Positions 51,101-59,540 of a stretch of DNA of 64,000 bases are shown piece after piece. The translations under genes and the position numbers were made by a program. Origin of the DNA: Thereva unica (taxonomy: Eukaryota; Arthropoda; Insecta; Diptera; Therevidae); contig OX465283.1 of the NCBI GenBank assembly GCA_949987705.1, forward strand, positions 7,482,207 through 7,546,206. The letters run 5' to 3'. The stretch's first letter is position 1. Every line of letters starts with the position of its first letter. The notes beneath the pieces were generated by a model. That model made no database searches. It was not told the origin of the DNA and saw only the letters and a program-made list of their open reading frames with translations.

Positions 51101-53276
51101 TTTCAGCTGACGAATTATATGAAGTCATCAACGAAGGAGAATGTTTATCAGATCAAACAACCACTACAACAACAACAACATCACATCCTCCTCCGCAATG
51201 TCCTATAGCTTGTGAGGAAGACAAGAATCCTGTTTGTGCAACATCCCGCGAAAATCCCAACATACGGCGAACATTTACAAGCGATTGTCACCTTTACAAT
51301 TACAATTGCTTAACAATGCACGACAGTTAGTTGAATGGCAATAATATCACGTTTTTATTTAAGTTTATCTCTTACAGTTTATGATTTTACTGCATGGAAT
51401 GCTTGCCCAGAATTCGTCCCACCAAACAATAACACATGTTTAACCACTTGTCCTGATACTGAGCAGACACTATGTGCTTCGCCTCAGAATCGATTGGGGC
51501 CAAATGTCGAATTTAGGAATCGATGTTATTTAAATAACTACAATTGCATACATCAATCACACACGCGTAAGAACAGTTTGTTTTGTGTGTTACAAATTTG
51601 GTTAATGTTTTTTTCTCAGGGTATAACTACTTACATGATGGATCATGCCAGTCAACACAAACGGAACCTCCTACAGAGCCTCCTACAAAACCGTCTTGTA
51701 AACGATCCTGTGGTTATGAGGACTATAATCCGATATGTGCAGTATCTAAACTTCATCATTCCAAAGCCACCTTCAAAAATATTTGTGAAATGGATAACTA
51801 TAATTGTGACTACAGCTCTTATGGTAGTGCTTTTGTTATAAACGTACTCCCAGTCGCTTTAATAAAATTCTACTACTAGGCTTCGAGTACTCCCATTCTG
51901 GACGATGTCAAGCCGAAGTAATCGAAACTCCACCGACGCAACCAACATGTCTCCGGGTGTGCACTCAGCAATACTTGCCGGTTTGTGCATCGCAGATTTG
52001 GGGGCTTGGAAAGAAGAGAACTTTCGAGAATCAATGCGTATTGGACAACTACAATTGTGAAAATTTCCTTTTTAGTAATATAGTATTTAAATAATCTTTC
52101 GACCCACATTAAATCTGTTCATTTTATAGAATTCGAGATCATACATGACGGAGAGTGCAAGTCTGAAGTTGTTCCAGATCCTCCAAGCCTACCAATGGTG
52201 GATTGCAGAAACATTCAATGTACACGAGAAGTTCATCCCGTTTGTACGACCTCGCAGCGCCAGCCAGGACACACAAAAACATTCTCCAATCGCTGCATGA
52301 TGAATATGTACAATTGCGAGCATGTTAATGACCGTTAGTATACTACGAGTTTAACCAGCTCGCGATTAAGATACGCTTTAAGATCTCTCATTGTAACAGA
52401 ATACGATTTTCTACACTATGGCCTTTGTAAAAGCCCTACTCCCGAGCCAATTCCAATTCCTGGCTTCTCCTGCATAAGAGATTGTGAATGCACACGCCGC
52501 GCTGTTTGCGCAGCACCGAGACAAGGAACTGGACCTAGGAAAACATTTACGAATAGATGCAAGCTTGACAACTATAATTGCGAGAATGTTCTCAATCGTA
52601 AGTGCAAAAGCTAGCAGAGTTCATCCAGAGTTCATAATCCATTCTTTTACCTTCCCTTATTACAGCCTACGATTATGAATATGATGGCGACTGTAGACCT
52701 GAACCAACGCCTCCACCTACACCGATTCTACCCCAACCACCTTTAAACTGCATTAAAGATTGTGAATGCGACTACATACCAGTGTGCGCATCTGCCATAC
52801 ACAAGCAGAGTCCTCAACGCACATTCCAAAATAAATGCAAGCTCGAAAACCACAATTGCGAGTTCTACACCGATCGTAAGTAAAAATGAAATCTTTGTTA
52901 TCTAAGAATAAAACTGAAACGATCCTTTCAACAGAATATAGATTCGAATTCGAAGGAGAATGCCCCAAATTCGAGAAACTTATCACGCGCGAAACAGAAA
53001 CATCACAAAAAGGATACGACTGCTTCAAGGCATGTCCGCAAACGTTCGAGCCCATTTGTACAGCACCCAATGAAGGAACGAACTTTATGAGTTTTAAGAG
53101 AACTTTCAATAATATGTGTGAACTGGAAAACCACAATTGCATTTTTACTATTAACAGTAAGTATTGATTTGTTTTAGCGACATTGATTTGAGTAAAAGCT
53201 ACATTTTATTCTTTTAGGATACTCTGTTCTACACACGGGCGAGTGTCCCAGTGAATTCAAACCCACATACCAATAA
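36108..53276 (+). CDS. Secreted protein with 18 Kazal-like domains
   Basis: Twenty exons: 36108-36147, 39298-39477, 39535-39711, 39777-39944, 39996-40193, 40256-40423, 45469-45696, 45760-45930, 45990-46208, 46262-46462, 46520-46723, 51107-51325, 51378-51566, 51620-51823, 51880-52074, 52130-52333, 52400-52597, 52666-52875, 52935-53156 and 53218-53276. Every junction is AG/GT and phase 1; the sum is 1217 aa plus TAA. Exon 1 (MSKDIEWSIFTIL) joins ILICFLGKSQS to form a signal peptide. Each following exon carries the C-terminal strand and Cys6 of one Kazal domain (xYxxxxxGxC), a Pro-rich linker in many, and Cys1-Cys5 of the next (CxxxC ... PxCA ... TFxNxCxLxNYNC). No membrane segment follows, so secretion is expected and protease inhibition is inferred from the fold. 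Exon 1 rests on phase and hydrophobicity only. Confidence 0.83.
37180..37570. repeat. Foldback (inverted repeat) element
   Basis: The left arm 37180-37328 and right arm 37384-37570 are inverted copies. Pairs are AAATGCTATTTAACGTACTGA with its complement at 37525-37550, and CTCAAACAGAACCAATC at about 37311 with GATTGGTTCTGTTTAAGCC at about 37385. Arms are imperfect and differ in length. It lies in intron 1 of the multi-Kazal gene. Confidence 0.65.
37860..38165. mobile_element. MITE copy related to 4690-4930
   Basis: Its reverse complement aligns with 4700-4940 over about 240 bases, including GTAATCAACTGGAATA and TTACAACAATTTCAAGCACG. No coding frame. The open frame 38163-38560 next to it is not recognised. 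Confidence 0.6.
38609..38840 (+). mobile_element. R1/Jockey-like RT palm fragment
   Basis: The + frame reads VFYADDIVILVSGMFLPIIS and INLKRTEWIIFTSPTKI, the YADD catalytic box and the downstream S/N-x-x-K-T-E block. The rest is missing. It lies in intron 1 of the multi-Kazal gene. Confidence 0.75.
39298..40423 (+). CDS. Multi-Kazal gene, modules 1-5
   Basis: Five exons separated by 51-65 bp introns. Module 1 lacks one of the two N-terminal cysteines (only KCDDTEETFICA), so it is an incomplete Kazal fold. Modules 2-5 have six Cys counting the one in the next exon: CPRPCVPPHYPVCG, CIKPCAVDDNPICG, CGECDPEQKPVCG and CNDECSREYDPICA. Expected P1 residues are Pro, Val, Pro and Arg. The fifth exon ends at the donor 40423|GTAAGT and the next exon is 5 kb away. 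Confidence 0.88.
40837..41181 (-). mobile_element. RTE-like RT tail, left part of a split copy
   Basis: The minus strand reads DIFERKGLRRVYDPINNNRE, then LYKECKLSTHVKLLRLRMDA. At 41060-41181 it continues DVQRRIKTANRTYKTYIL. It continues beyond the inserted element as VSEDNN at 44544-44575. It occupies the long intron between Kazal modules 5 and 6. Bases 40490-40836 are unassigned. Confidence 0.75.
42140..43375. repeat. Foldback with AAAATGGCGG arms
   Basis: The left arm (42140-42430) carries three tandem blocks of about 115 bp, each with AAAATGGCGGA, CCAATATGGCGGAC and a CAAAACTTGTATCTA segment. The right arm (43170-43375) is its inverted copy (GTCCGCCATATTGGATCC, GACATCAAATTCGTCATCAG). The centre is non-coding. 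Confidence 0.7.
44097..44168 (+). repeat. tRNA-Met-like sequence (SINE head or tRNA pseudogene)
   Basis: It has an A-box-like TAGCGCAGTTGGTAG, an anticodon-loop-like TTCATGT with CAT, and a B box GGTTCGAATC. An A-rich tract follows. Pairing in the acceptor, anticodon and T stems is poor, so it is not a functional tRNA. A tRNA-derived SINE head is the better reading. Confidence 0.5.
44544..44900. mobile_element. RTE remainder and CR1-like 3' fragment
   Basis: Bases 44544-44640 continue the minus-strand RT interrupted at 41182. Bases 44655-44830 on + read RNCLPQSMFLNSSNISEFKR then KVHRHLLTHPP, a typical C-terminus of CR1/Jockey-type RT proteins. The 3' part is repeated at 63365-63490. Bases 44900-45460 have no feature I can name. 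Confidence 0.6.
45469..46723 (+). CDS. Multi-Kazal gene, modules 6-10 (first copy of block)
   Basis: Five exons. Key segments are CPLQCNMTYAPICAAS, CVQTCPDTPQILCASP, CRRTCSKDYAPICAES, CPKICGDEYAPVCASY and CRTLQCTAEYKPVCAI. Linkers are Pro/Thr-rich (TPPNMLPPPPLPPL; TQPPPTRRPPPST). Expected P1 residues are Met, Asp, Lys, Asp and Ala. Each exon pairs one-to-one with an exon of 51107-52333. The last donor is the uncommon GTTAGT. Confidence 0.9.
46800..48143 (-). mobile_element. Best-preserved RTE-like LINE, 5'-truncated
   Basis: An uninterrupted minus frame of 447 codons. In order: IPKKGDLTICDNWRGICLLS, AFVDYEKAFDSVN (first Asp), SSGVRQGCLLSPLLLLIVIN, LDCADDICLLAH (CADD in place of YADD), KFCYLGSIITENGG, VLLYGCETWKVT, RRKWNWVGHTLRR and GRPRTTWRR. 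The endonuclease is absent (truncated at about 48143). The 3' end is a short ATGATGATG tail, as is usual for RTE. It is antisense in the intron between Kazal modules 10 and 11. The long open frame suggests recent insertion. Confidence 0.9.
48511..48822. mobile_element. MITE, about 310 bp, TAGGCCTACCC termini
   Basis: Both ends carry TAGGCCTACCCTAAATG as inverted repeats, followed by GAAGTGAAG-type subterminal motifs. A weaker relative with GAAGTTACG/TACTTCATTTCTAC motifs is near 3620-3710. Bases 48160-48510 are unassigned. Confidence 0.75.
48850..49500 (+). mobile_element. R1/Jockey-like RT fragment
   Basis: The + frames read LHHLVSEVGKVLFVKKNSLR and AFLDIEVAFNVTDYDSI, then, shifted, CPEGGVLSLLL. 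These are RT blocks with the palm Asp region and the PQGGVLSPLL box, decayed. Confidence 0.65.
49620..50560 (+). mobile_element. CR1-like RT scrap followed by R1-like C-terminal tail
   Basis: At about 49660-50030 frames read FAKAFEKLIATQIIAYCNK and GVHQGSIIGPLVFSIFP. At 50230-50560 another frame reads VNGDLTKFLSLAGRYRKYLN then WPACSDIQDNAEHVFFYC, an R1-type zinc tail. They belong to different elements. A 10-A run follows at about 50457. Confidence 0.65.
50838..51012. repeat. 175-bp near-perfect palindrome
   Basis: It begins ACCCGGGGGCTACACGATC and ends with the complement. Each arm itself contains an inverted GGGGCTACACGATCAATTTT pair flanking TGCAATGCAATATTGCA-type sequence, so the unit occurs four times in alternating orientation. 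It lies 94 bases before Kazal exon 12. Confidence 0.85.
51107..52333 (+). CDS. Multi-Kazal gene, modules 11-15 (second copy of block)
   Basis: Five exons parallel to modules 6-10. Module 12 nearly repeats module 7 (GPNVEFRNRCYLNNYNCIH in both). Module 14 repeats the WGLG segment of module 9, and module 15 the PPSLPxxDCRxxQC of module 10. Expected P1 residues are Glu, Asp, Tyr, Gln and Arg. Module 11 has a (Thr)8 linker from an ACA repeat. Both blocks end with a GTTAGT donor. Confidence 0.9.
52400..53276 (+). CDS. Multi-Kazal gene, modules 16-18 and terminal exon
   Basis: Modules 16 and 17 share an extra cysteine (CIRDCECTRRAVCA; CIKDCECDYIPVCA), so they are closer to each other than to the rest. 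Module 18 has an insert before Cys1 and reads CFKACPQTFEPICT. The short last exon gives YSVLHTGECPSEF and the stop at 53274-53276, supplying Cys6 of module 18 just as the last exon of the single-Kazal gene does. AT-rich sequence with ATTAAATA near 53380 may hold the polyA site. Confidence 0.88.
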
Positions 53277-54119
53277 CATGGTGTGCTTTTATTGTCGAAA
53301 CAGTTGAGGAGTGTGTGTTCTATATGTTCAAATTCTTTACGTTATTTCAAATACTTATTTTAAGATGAGATTTTTATATAATTAAATATGTAAGCGAATG
53401 AAAGTATTTGTTGTTTGGCGTTTTACTTCAAATAACAAGCAATGACAGAGCGCTAAAGGCGAGGTATCGAACACATCTCAAGGCTTAATACTAAACACCT
53501 AAAAACAATTCGCAAAGAGCTAAAATAATTCTATTGTGGGATAGCCAAGGGGCCATCAAGATACTAACCATCTTGTGTATAACGTCCAAATGGGGGGAAC
53601 GTCTTAAAAGGAGCTCTATTCTTGGCTAGTGTACCAAGTTACAGGAACATCGAGGTTAAGCAGATGTATCGACTAGACTAAATTTTGTAGACACAGCTGT
53701 GGAGGGTTGACAAAAGTTGTAGTTTATGACAAAGACAGATATTATACACTTCCTTTTAATTGCAAGCTCTGGGTGGAGATGTTTAACATCATGTGCCAAT
53801 ATTTGATAGAATAGGCCTGATAACTGAAAACAGAAATCACGCGATCGAAATGAGTCGACCATTTGGAGAGCATGGGACTTGATTGGGAATTCCATACAAC
53901 ACCCACTGTCGTAGCTGTGACGATGAACAAATCATAGATAAAGCAGAATTTTCTTTGTCTGTGTCCTATTCTGGCTAGGATCAGATGTCGTGCATTTAGA
54001 GATCTATTGCTGCAGAGCTTGGGAAAGACTTCGAAGTTTAAAATAGAGGACATGACAGGCTCGATCTAAAGTTAGTCCAAGCATACTTCCATTTGGGTGG
54101 AGGTAGGAGCAGCACTTCT

Positions 54120-55320
54120 TCTTATTCCCCTTTAATCCCTCATGGGACATAGGGCAGAAACAGCTGCCCTCCAGCGGACTCTGTTTTGTGCGACATCTCC
54201 GACCAGGTCTTCCAGTTGCGGCCTCTGCTAATAAGGCTCTCCTCCACGTTGTTCTAGGTCTTCTGATTCGACGAGATACGTGCGGATTTCAGTCAAGAGC
54301 CTATTTGACTAGATTTTTGTTTTCGCGTCGCAAGATGTGGCCAATCCAATTCCATTTCCTGGTTTGGTCGTCTTTTCTTTCTGGGCCGAAACGGCGCCAG
54401 TAGTTCTTCATTTGAAATTCTATCTTGCCAGCAGATTTTTAGGATACGATGTAGGCATCTGTTGATAAAAACTTGAGGGCGCCTTGTGATGATGTGGGTG
54501 ACTTTCCATGTTTCGCAATTGTACAAAAGAACTGCCTTAACGTTGGAGTTGAACAGCCGCAATTTGGTGTTAGTTGAGATCTCCGTTGATCTCCAAATGC
54601 GGAACCGGGCAGCGTATGAGCTTCGTGCTTTATTTATTCTGAAACTGACGTCTTCTTCTGCCCCGCCGTTTTCGGTAATGATACTACCGAGGTAGCAGAA
54701 TTTATTTACCGATATAACCCCCCCCCCCCCCCTTTGGAATTTGTTCCCCCTTTTTTGGAATTTTGACTATGATACTTTCCGTCCAATCCTCCAGAAAGGT
54801 ACAGGTGGTCCATGCTTTTTCCAGGGGTGATAGCACGTAAATTGTTTCAATCGACCTCTTCATACAAAAATCTTGAATGAGGTCGATTGAAACAACTTAC
54901 GTGCTATCACCCCAGGATTTTCTGCAACGTATCTGCTATGAGGCTTGAGTCGTCTTTCAACAATTCTTGTGGGATGCCATCTTACTGCTACTTTACCACT
55001 AACCATTGCATGAATTGCGGTTACTACTTCTGTCTCGGATGGCCAACGGTTGGCGATTCTTATTGGCTGTGCATTACTGCTGCTTTCTTGAGGCTCTGGT
55101 GCAATTGAACCATTCAAAGCGGCGAAGAAGTAATCTCTCCATCTTCGAACTTGCTGCTCTTCTTCAGTCTCGTATGAAACCTGACGGTAATGATCCCATC
55201 GGAATGAGTTTCCCAACTCATTACACTGTTAGCTACATTCCGATGTATTACAATGCCTACTCCACTTTCTCTTGCTCCTTGGCTACCTGAATATATGAGC
55301 TTGATATTGTTCACCGTGTT
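54120..55320 (-). mobile_element. RTE-like LINE copy with internal deletions
   Basis: Same family as 46800-48143. On minus from 55320: endonuclease piece IKLIYSGSQGARESGVGIVI, then the linker RRWRDYFFAALNGSIAPEP and WPSETEVVTAIHAMVSGKVA. LLQKILEKAWTTCTFLEDWT and VKIPKKG follow across an inserted hairpin, then the RT tail to 54120. Most of the palm is lost at a 15-C run (54718-54732). Bases 53280-54110 have no recognisable feature. Confidence 0.8.
54825..54912. mobile_element. 88-bp hairpin MITE with CAG target duplication
   Basis: Termini GGGTGATAGCACGTAA and TTACGTGCTATCACCC. The arms are almost fully complementary around a loop of about 15 bases. CAG is present on both sides (54822-54824, 54913-54915). 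Removing the element plus one CAG restores the LINE frame QKILEKAWTT. Confidence 0.85.
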
Positions 55321-55532
55321 CATTTAGCCAAAGTCTCGCCGTCTCTCATTTCACATATTCCAAGTATCCTCGCTTTGTATTTTTCATTTCTTCTTCAACC
55401 TGAGCGAGTCTAGATGCTTCTCTCATGGTCCTATCCTATCCACTATCCTATTCTAGTCCTCTTTCATGTTCCAAAAATCCTTGCTATGTTGTCTATCCGA
55501 TTCCGAGGCTGTGCTTCTGTTTCTGTAATCAT

Positions 55533-55892
55533 TTAATCAATAGATGCTATCGTGCAGGTTATTAGCCTACAGTGATTGTTCACTGTATTATACCCCATTG
55601 AAACAACGGTCCAGCAGTACCTCCAGATACTAGGTCTATAGCCCCTATTATCCGTAATAAATATACGTTGCCCCGCTCTCACGACGTAGACGTAAGGATT
55701 GATTATTGGTTGCAATATTTTTATTGAATTTCCTTTTATCTCTTCTAGAGTTTGACTTTTTTGGCTTTGTGTCGATATAATGTTTTCGTGTGTTCTAATT
55801 AATTTTCTCTGGTTTTCAATAATTTTATCCTGAAACGTGTTTCTTTCTTTGATCTTTTTCCATGTTTCTTTTGAGATCCATTCTTTGCTCAC
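55533..55892 (-). mobile_element. LINE endonuclease-RT linker fragment
   Basis: A 119-codon minus frame beginning MSKEWISKETWKKIKERNTF, the W-I-S-x-E-T-W linker seen between endonuclease and RT in RTE-like proteins. The rest of the frame is not distinctive. Confidence 0.5.
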
Positions 55893-56236
55893 TGCTCGAG
55901 CATATCATGTGACTTCTTTACCGGCTTTTCTCGAATGCAATAATAAGCGCGAAGTTTTAAACCGCGTAAAAAACAACATGTTCGTATCTGTAAAAACAGT
56001 CAAAATAAGAATTCACGTTATTTCCTATTTTCGAAATTAGAATTCGTTAAGATCAACAGGCCAAAAAGTTCTAAAAAAACTGTTTTCAGCTGGGAAGCAT
56101 TCTGATTATATCAAATTCGAAATTCCGGCTTTTATTTTGACAATCAGCTGGAGCGATTCTTATCATTTGTGTACGCATAGAAAATTGAAAGAATTCTTGT
56201 TTTTTAAGTAAGATTTTAGTAAATTAAATTGGAATA

Positions 56237-57594
56237 ATGACAGGAAAATCTCTAGGCGTTTTGTTGCTAGGCTTACTATTAATTACAGTAAGCGACTCGA
56301 ATAACGATACTTTTACTCCGACTAAAGAATGGCAAATAATAAAAGAAGGTATTTTTGGGTGCAGTTGATAGAAATCCATTGTTTAGGTAATATGCGTATT
56401 TAAAACTTTACAGGCCAATCTATTCCACCTGGATTGCATGTAAGGATTAATTTACAATCAGGCAAAAAAGAGGCTAAGTTAATGGAGGAAGACACCAAAC
56501 AAGAGCTCTCGGTTTTGCCTGAGGAAAATGTGCAAAATGAGTCGAAAACTGCTCCTCAAAATACGCAGCCGATTTCTAGTAAATTAGAAGAAGCGCTGAA
56601 GAAGATTCCAATGACAACATTAGACTATTCCCTGGACCAGCTGGAGGAACTGAGAAAGAAATATCGTACTTACAAGGAAATTAAAAAAGATTTTGAAGAT
56701 ATGAAAATGGACATAAAGACTGATTCTGAAATATTAACAAAACTTGTGAAAGAATATAAAAATCTAACCAAGGATGCCGCCGCAGAGAAGGAATTCGGGT
56801 TTATATTGGAGGATATACATTACTTAATTCATCAAATCGATAATGCACTGTGGTTTATTCAGGAAGGTGGCTTAGATCATGTTCTGCTACCGATGATAGT
56901 CAACCAAACTAGCGTCCCTCTTCGTATAAAATCTCTCAGAATTTTGGGAGCTTTAACACAAAACAATCCCAAGGCGCAGATTAAGGTATTTGAAAAGAAT
57001 TTCGGAAGCTATCTCAGTCAGATTTTAATCACATCCACAAACTCTGAAGAATTGTCGACTTGTCTCTATGCATTTGGCGGCATGCTGCGTAAATTTCCAC
57101 ACGCTCAGAAGCAAATCCTATCAATATCTGGGACAAAGGCAATAATATCAGTTCTAAGTAGAGACACGGATCTTAAGATAAAAGCCAAGGCAATGACGTT
57201 GATAAGTGATCTACTTATTGAGAAGGATTACGCTATCAACATGGAACTAGATCCATCCAACAAATTGAAGGCAGAACAGTACAATAATGTCCACTTGGAT
57301 ACCTGGTTGCTCGGATTTAAATTCTGTGATATTGTAGTCGAATTTTTGTCGGAAAGTAAAAGTAAATTGCTGGTAGAAACCGATTTATCGGATTACTTCG
57401 TTCAAGCGCTGCAAACTACACAAAAAATGTGTTTTCCAGTCTGGGCTGAAAGTCCTATGCTGAGACATACTTTGCTGACTATTAGAAATCGCTTTCAGAG
57501 CAACGATGGTGAATATTTGAAGGAGATCGCACAAAGACTAGAGGAGGTCATTCAGTACCTTTACGGGCATCTTCATGTAAAAGATGAGTTGTAA
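56237..57594 (+). CDS. Sil1: ER nucleotide exchange factor SIL1
   Basis: Two exons, 56237-56348 and 56414-57594, phase 1, with a 65-bp intron; 430 aa. SIL1 promotes ADP release from the ER Hsp70 BiP/HSPA5. The N-terminus MTGKSLGVLLLGLLLITVSD is a signal peptide. TPTKEWQIIKEGQSIPPGLH and VRINLQSGKKEAKL is the conserved entry segment. The middle (about residues 140-380) is an armadillo-like helical array (EDIHYLIHQIDNALWF, LRILGALTQNNPKAQ, LYAFGGMLRKFPHAQ). The protein ends VKDEL, a canonical ER-retrieval signal. Its 5' flank 56050-56236 is AT-rich. No damage is seen. Confidence 0.93.
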
Positions 57595-57778
57595 GATGTT
57601 TTACATTTTTCTTTTGTTGGATACTAGTAACAATTTTTAAAAAAGGAATCAGTTGTTTTATTCTAAATATTACTTGCAAGAGTTTTCATTTTTTTTTCAT
57701 AATAAGAAGATTCATAAGATATCTCACCGGCTTTACTACATAGTTCATAATAGGGTATCCAAGTTCCGCTTAGGTCAG

Positions 57779-58077
57779 GGGCCTATTCTCTATTACAATA
57801 CTCAAATGCTTTTTACTCGAAGCTGCTATCCGAAACTAAAATGCTTCCGTATTCCCTATTACAATATTGCTTCCTCTAGTAGTAATACCCCCGAAAGAAA
57901 AGAAAATGAGTACAAGAGGCTTCAATTGTGTCGCCCATACCTAAAATTTTATAAATTTTTCGAGTATCCTTGAGCTTTCGAGCAAAATTCTAACTATATT
58001 GTTACAGTTTCGAGTAGAATTTAGTCAGTTTTGTAATAGAGAATACCATTTTGGCAATTTCGAGAGATATTCTCACA
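57779..58077. mobile_element. MITE GGGCCTTATTC family, right-truncated copy
   Basis: It is homologous to 58776-59090 over almost its whole length (same orientation). It starts CAG|GGGCC at 57776. It stops abruptly in TTCTCACAT, before the right terminus. Confidence 0.75.
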
Positions 58078-58136
58078 TCTCCTTGTTCACTTGGTTGTGT
58101 GCTACTGACGGCGTCAGCCTTTTTCGGCTGGTTAGG

Positions 58137-58300
58137 AAGGTAGGTGAAGGGCTGCCTCCAGTGCGGTCGGAGGCCCAATTAGAGCTTTGTGCGCCGTTTT
58201 GTTGCCACAACTCGGGTACCTTGATTGTGGAGTGGTTGTTTGGTCGGGTGTGATGGATGCTTAAAGCCATCCTGTGGAGTTTAGGAAGCTAAGATATTGG
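58137..58300. repeat. LINE 3'-end repeat
   Basis: Near-identical to 3735-3880 (GGTGAAGGGCTGxCTCCAGTGCG ... GTGGAGTGGTTGTTTGGTCG). A more diverged relative is near 33160-33260. Confidence 0.7.
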
Positions 58301-58579
58301 AAGGAATTTAGGAAGGAGACGTTAAGATGTTGACTTTACATCGGGTGACCCCTGGCTGCTCTTGTCTAAACAAGAGTAAGACTGAGGAGGGTGAAAAGCG
58401 GGTGTATCGTTCCTCAAAACGAAACAATTACAGGACTGATCTTCCAGGTTGGGGGTTGGGCGGCAGGCGTACAACCTTCCATCGTAAAAACCCACCCGTC
58501 ACGAATCCTCAAGGCAGACCTCGGACAGGACGGACTCAACGGCAACGGAATTTGATCTTGGAACATGGAAGAATGGTTG

Positions 58580-59540
58580 ATAAGGAAAACGTCAGTCCAG
58601 AAAAGTGCATCAATAGCTACACAGTCGGTGCAATTACTTGGATATGCGGATGACGTGAACATCGTGGGAAGGTCTTTTTTGGCAGCAAAAGAAACTTATG
58701 TCGAATTAAAAGAGGTGGCAAAGGACATAGGCCTGAAGATAAACGAAGAAAAAGCGAAGGTAATGCAACAATCCAGGGGCCTTATTCTCTATTACAATAC
58801 TCAAATGCTTTTCACTCGAAACTGATATCCGAAACTAAAATGCTTCCGTATTCCCTATTACAATATTGCTTCCTCTCGTAGAAATGTCCCCGAAAGAAAA
58901 GAAAATGAGCGCAAGAGCTTTCAATTGTATCGCTCACACCTAAAATTTTATAAATTGCTCGATTACCCTTGAGCTTTCGAGTAAAAATCTAACAATATTG
59001 TTACAGTTTCGAGACAGTTTTGTAATATAGAATACCATTTTGGCAGTTTCGAGAAAAATTCTCACAATATTGTAATAGGGAATAAGGCCCCAGAGCAAGA
59101 AGATTTATAATGGGAAGTAATATCACCCTCGACGAACATAACCTAGAATTAGTCGATAAAACAGTCTACCTTGGGTCTAAGAAATAACCAGACGTATTCT
59201 ACTGTCTAACAGAGTCTTTTATGCCCAAAAACATATACTGCACTCAAAATTTGTGCACAGCAAAACGAAACTCTCATTCTACAATACAGTAATATGACCA
59301 GTACTACGCTATGCCAGCGAGACTTGGACTATGACATGCATAATAGGCCCAACGAGAGAGGATGGAATATGGCGAAGAAGATACAACGAGTTGTATGATA
59401 TTTTTTACGACCTACAACTTTCAACTAACAAAAATTAACAGACTGAGACCAGCAGGCCACATAATCAGCTTGGAGGACAATCGTATCCCAAAACGGCTTA
59501 TCTCATCATAAATTTCGGGAAATAGACTAGTAGGTAGACT
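58580..59540 (+). mobile_element. RTE-like RT pseudogene interrupted by a MITE
   Basis: LLGYADDVNIVGRSFLAAKE and LKINEEKAKVMQQSR (intact YADD) run up to 58775. After the inserted MITE the frame resumes ARRFIMGSNITLDEHN, LVDKTVYLGS, YASETWTMT, REDGIWRRRYNELYDIF and SLEDNRIPKRL. Stops are present. Confidence 0.8.
58776..59090. mobile_element. MITE, 315 bp, complete, CAG target duplication
   Basis: Inverted termini GGGCCTTATTC(T/C)CTATTAC. CAG duplicates at 58773-58775 and 59091-59093; excision restores the RT frame MQQSRARRF. No coding frame. Confidence 0.85.

Noticed and set aside
39298..53276. Three separate Kazal genes (39.3-40.4, 45.5-46.7, 51.1-53.3 kb)
   Set aside because: Each group lacks its own signal exon and terminal exon, and the Cys6 of the last module of each group is encoded at the start of the next group.
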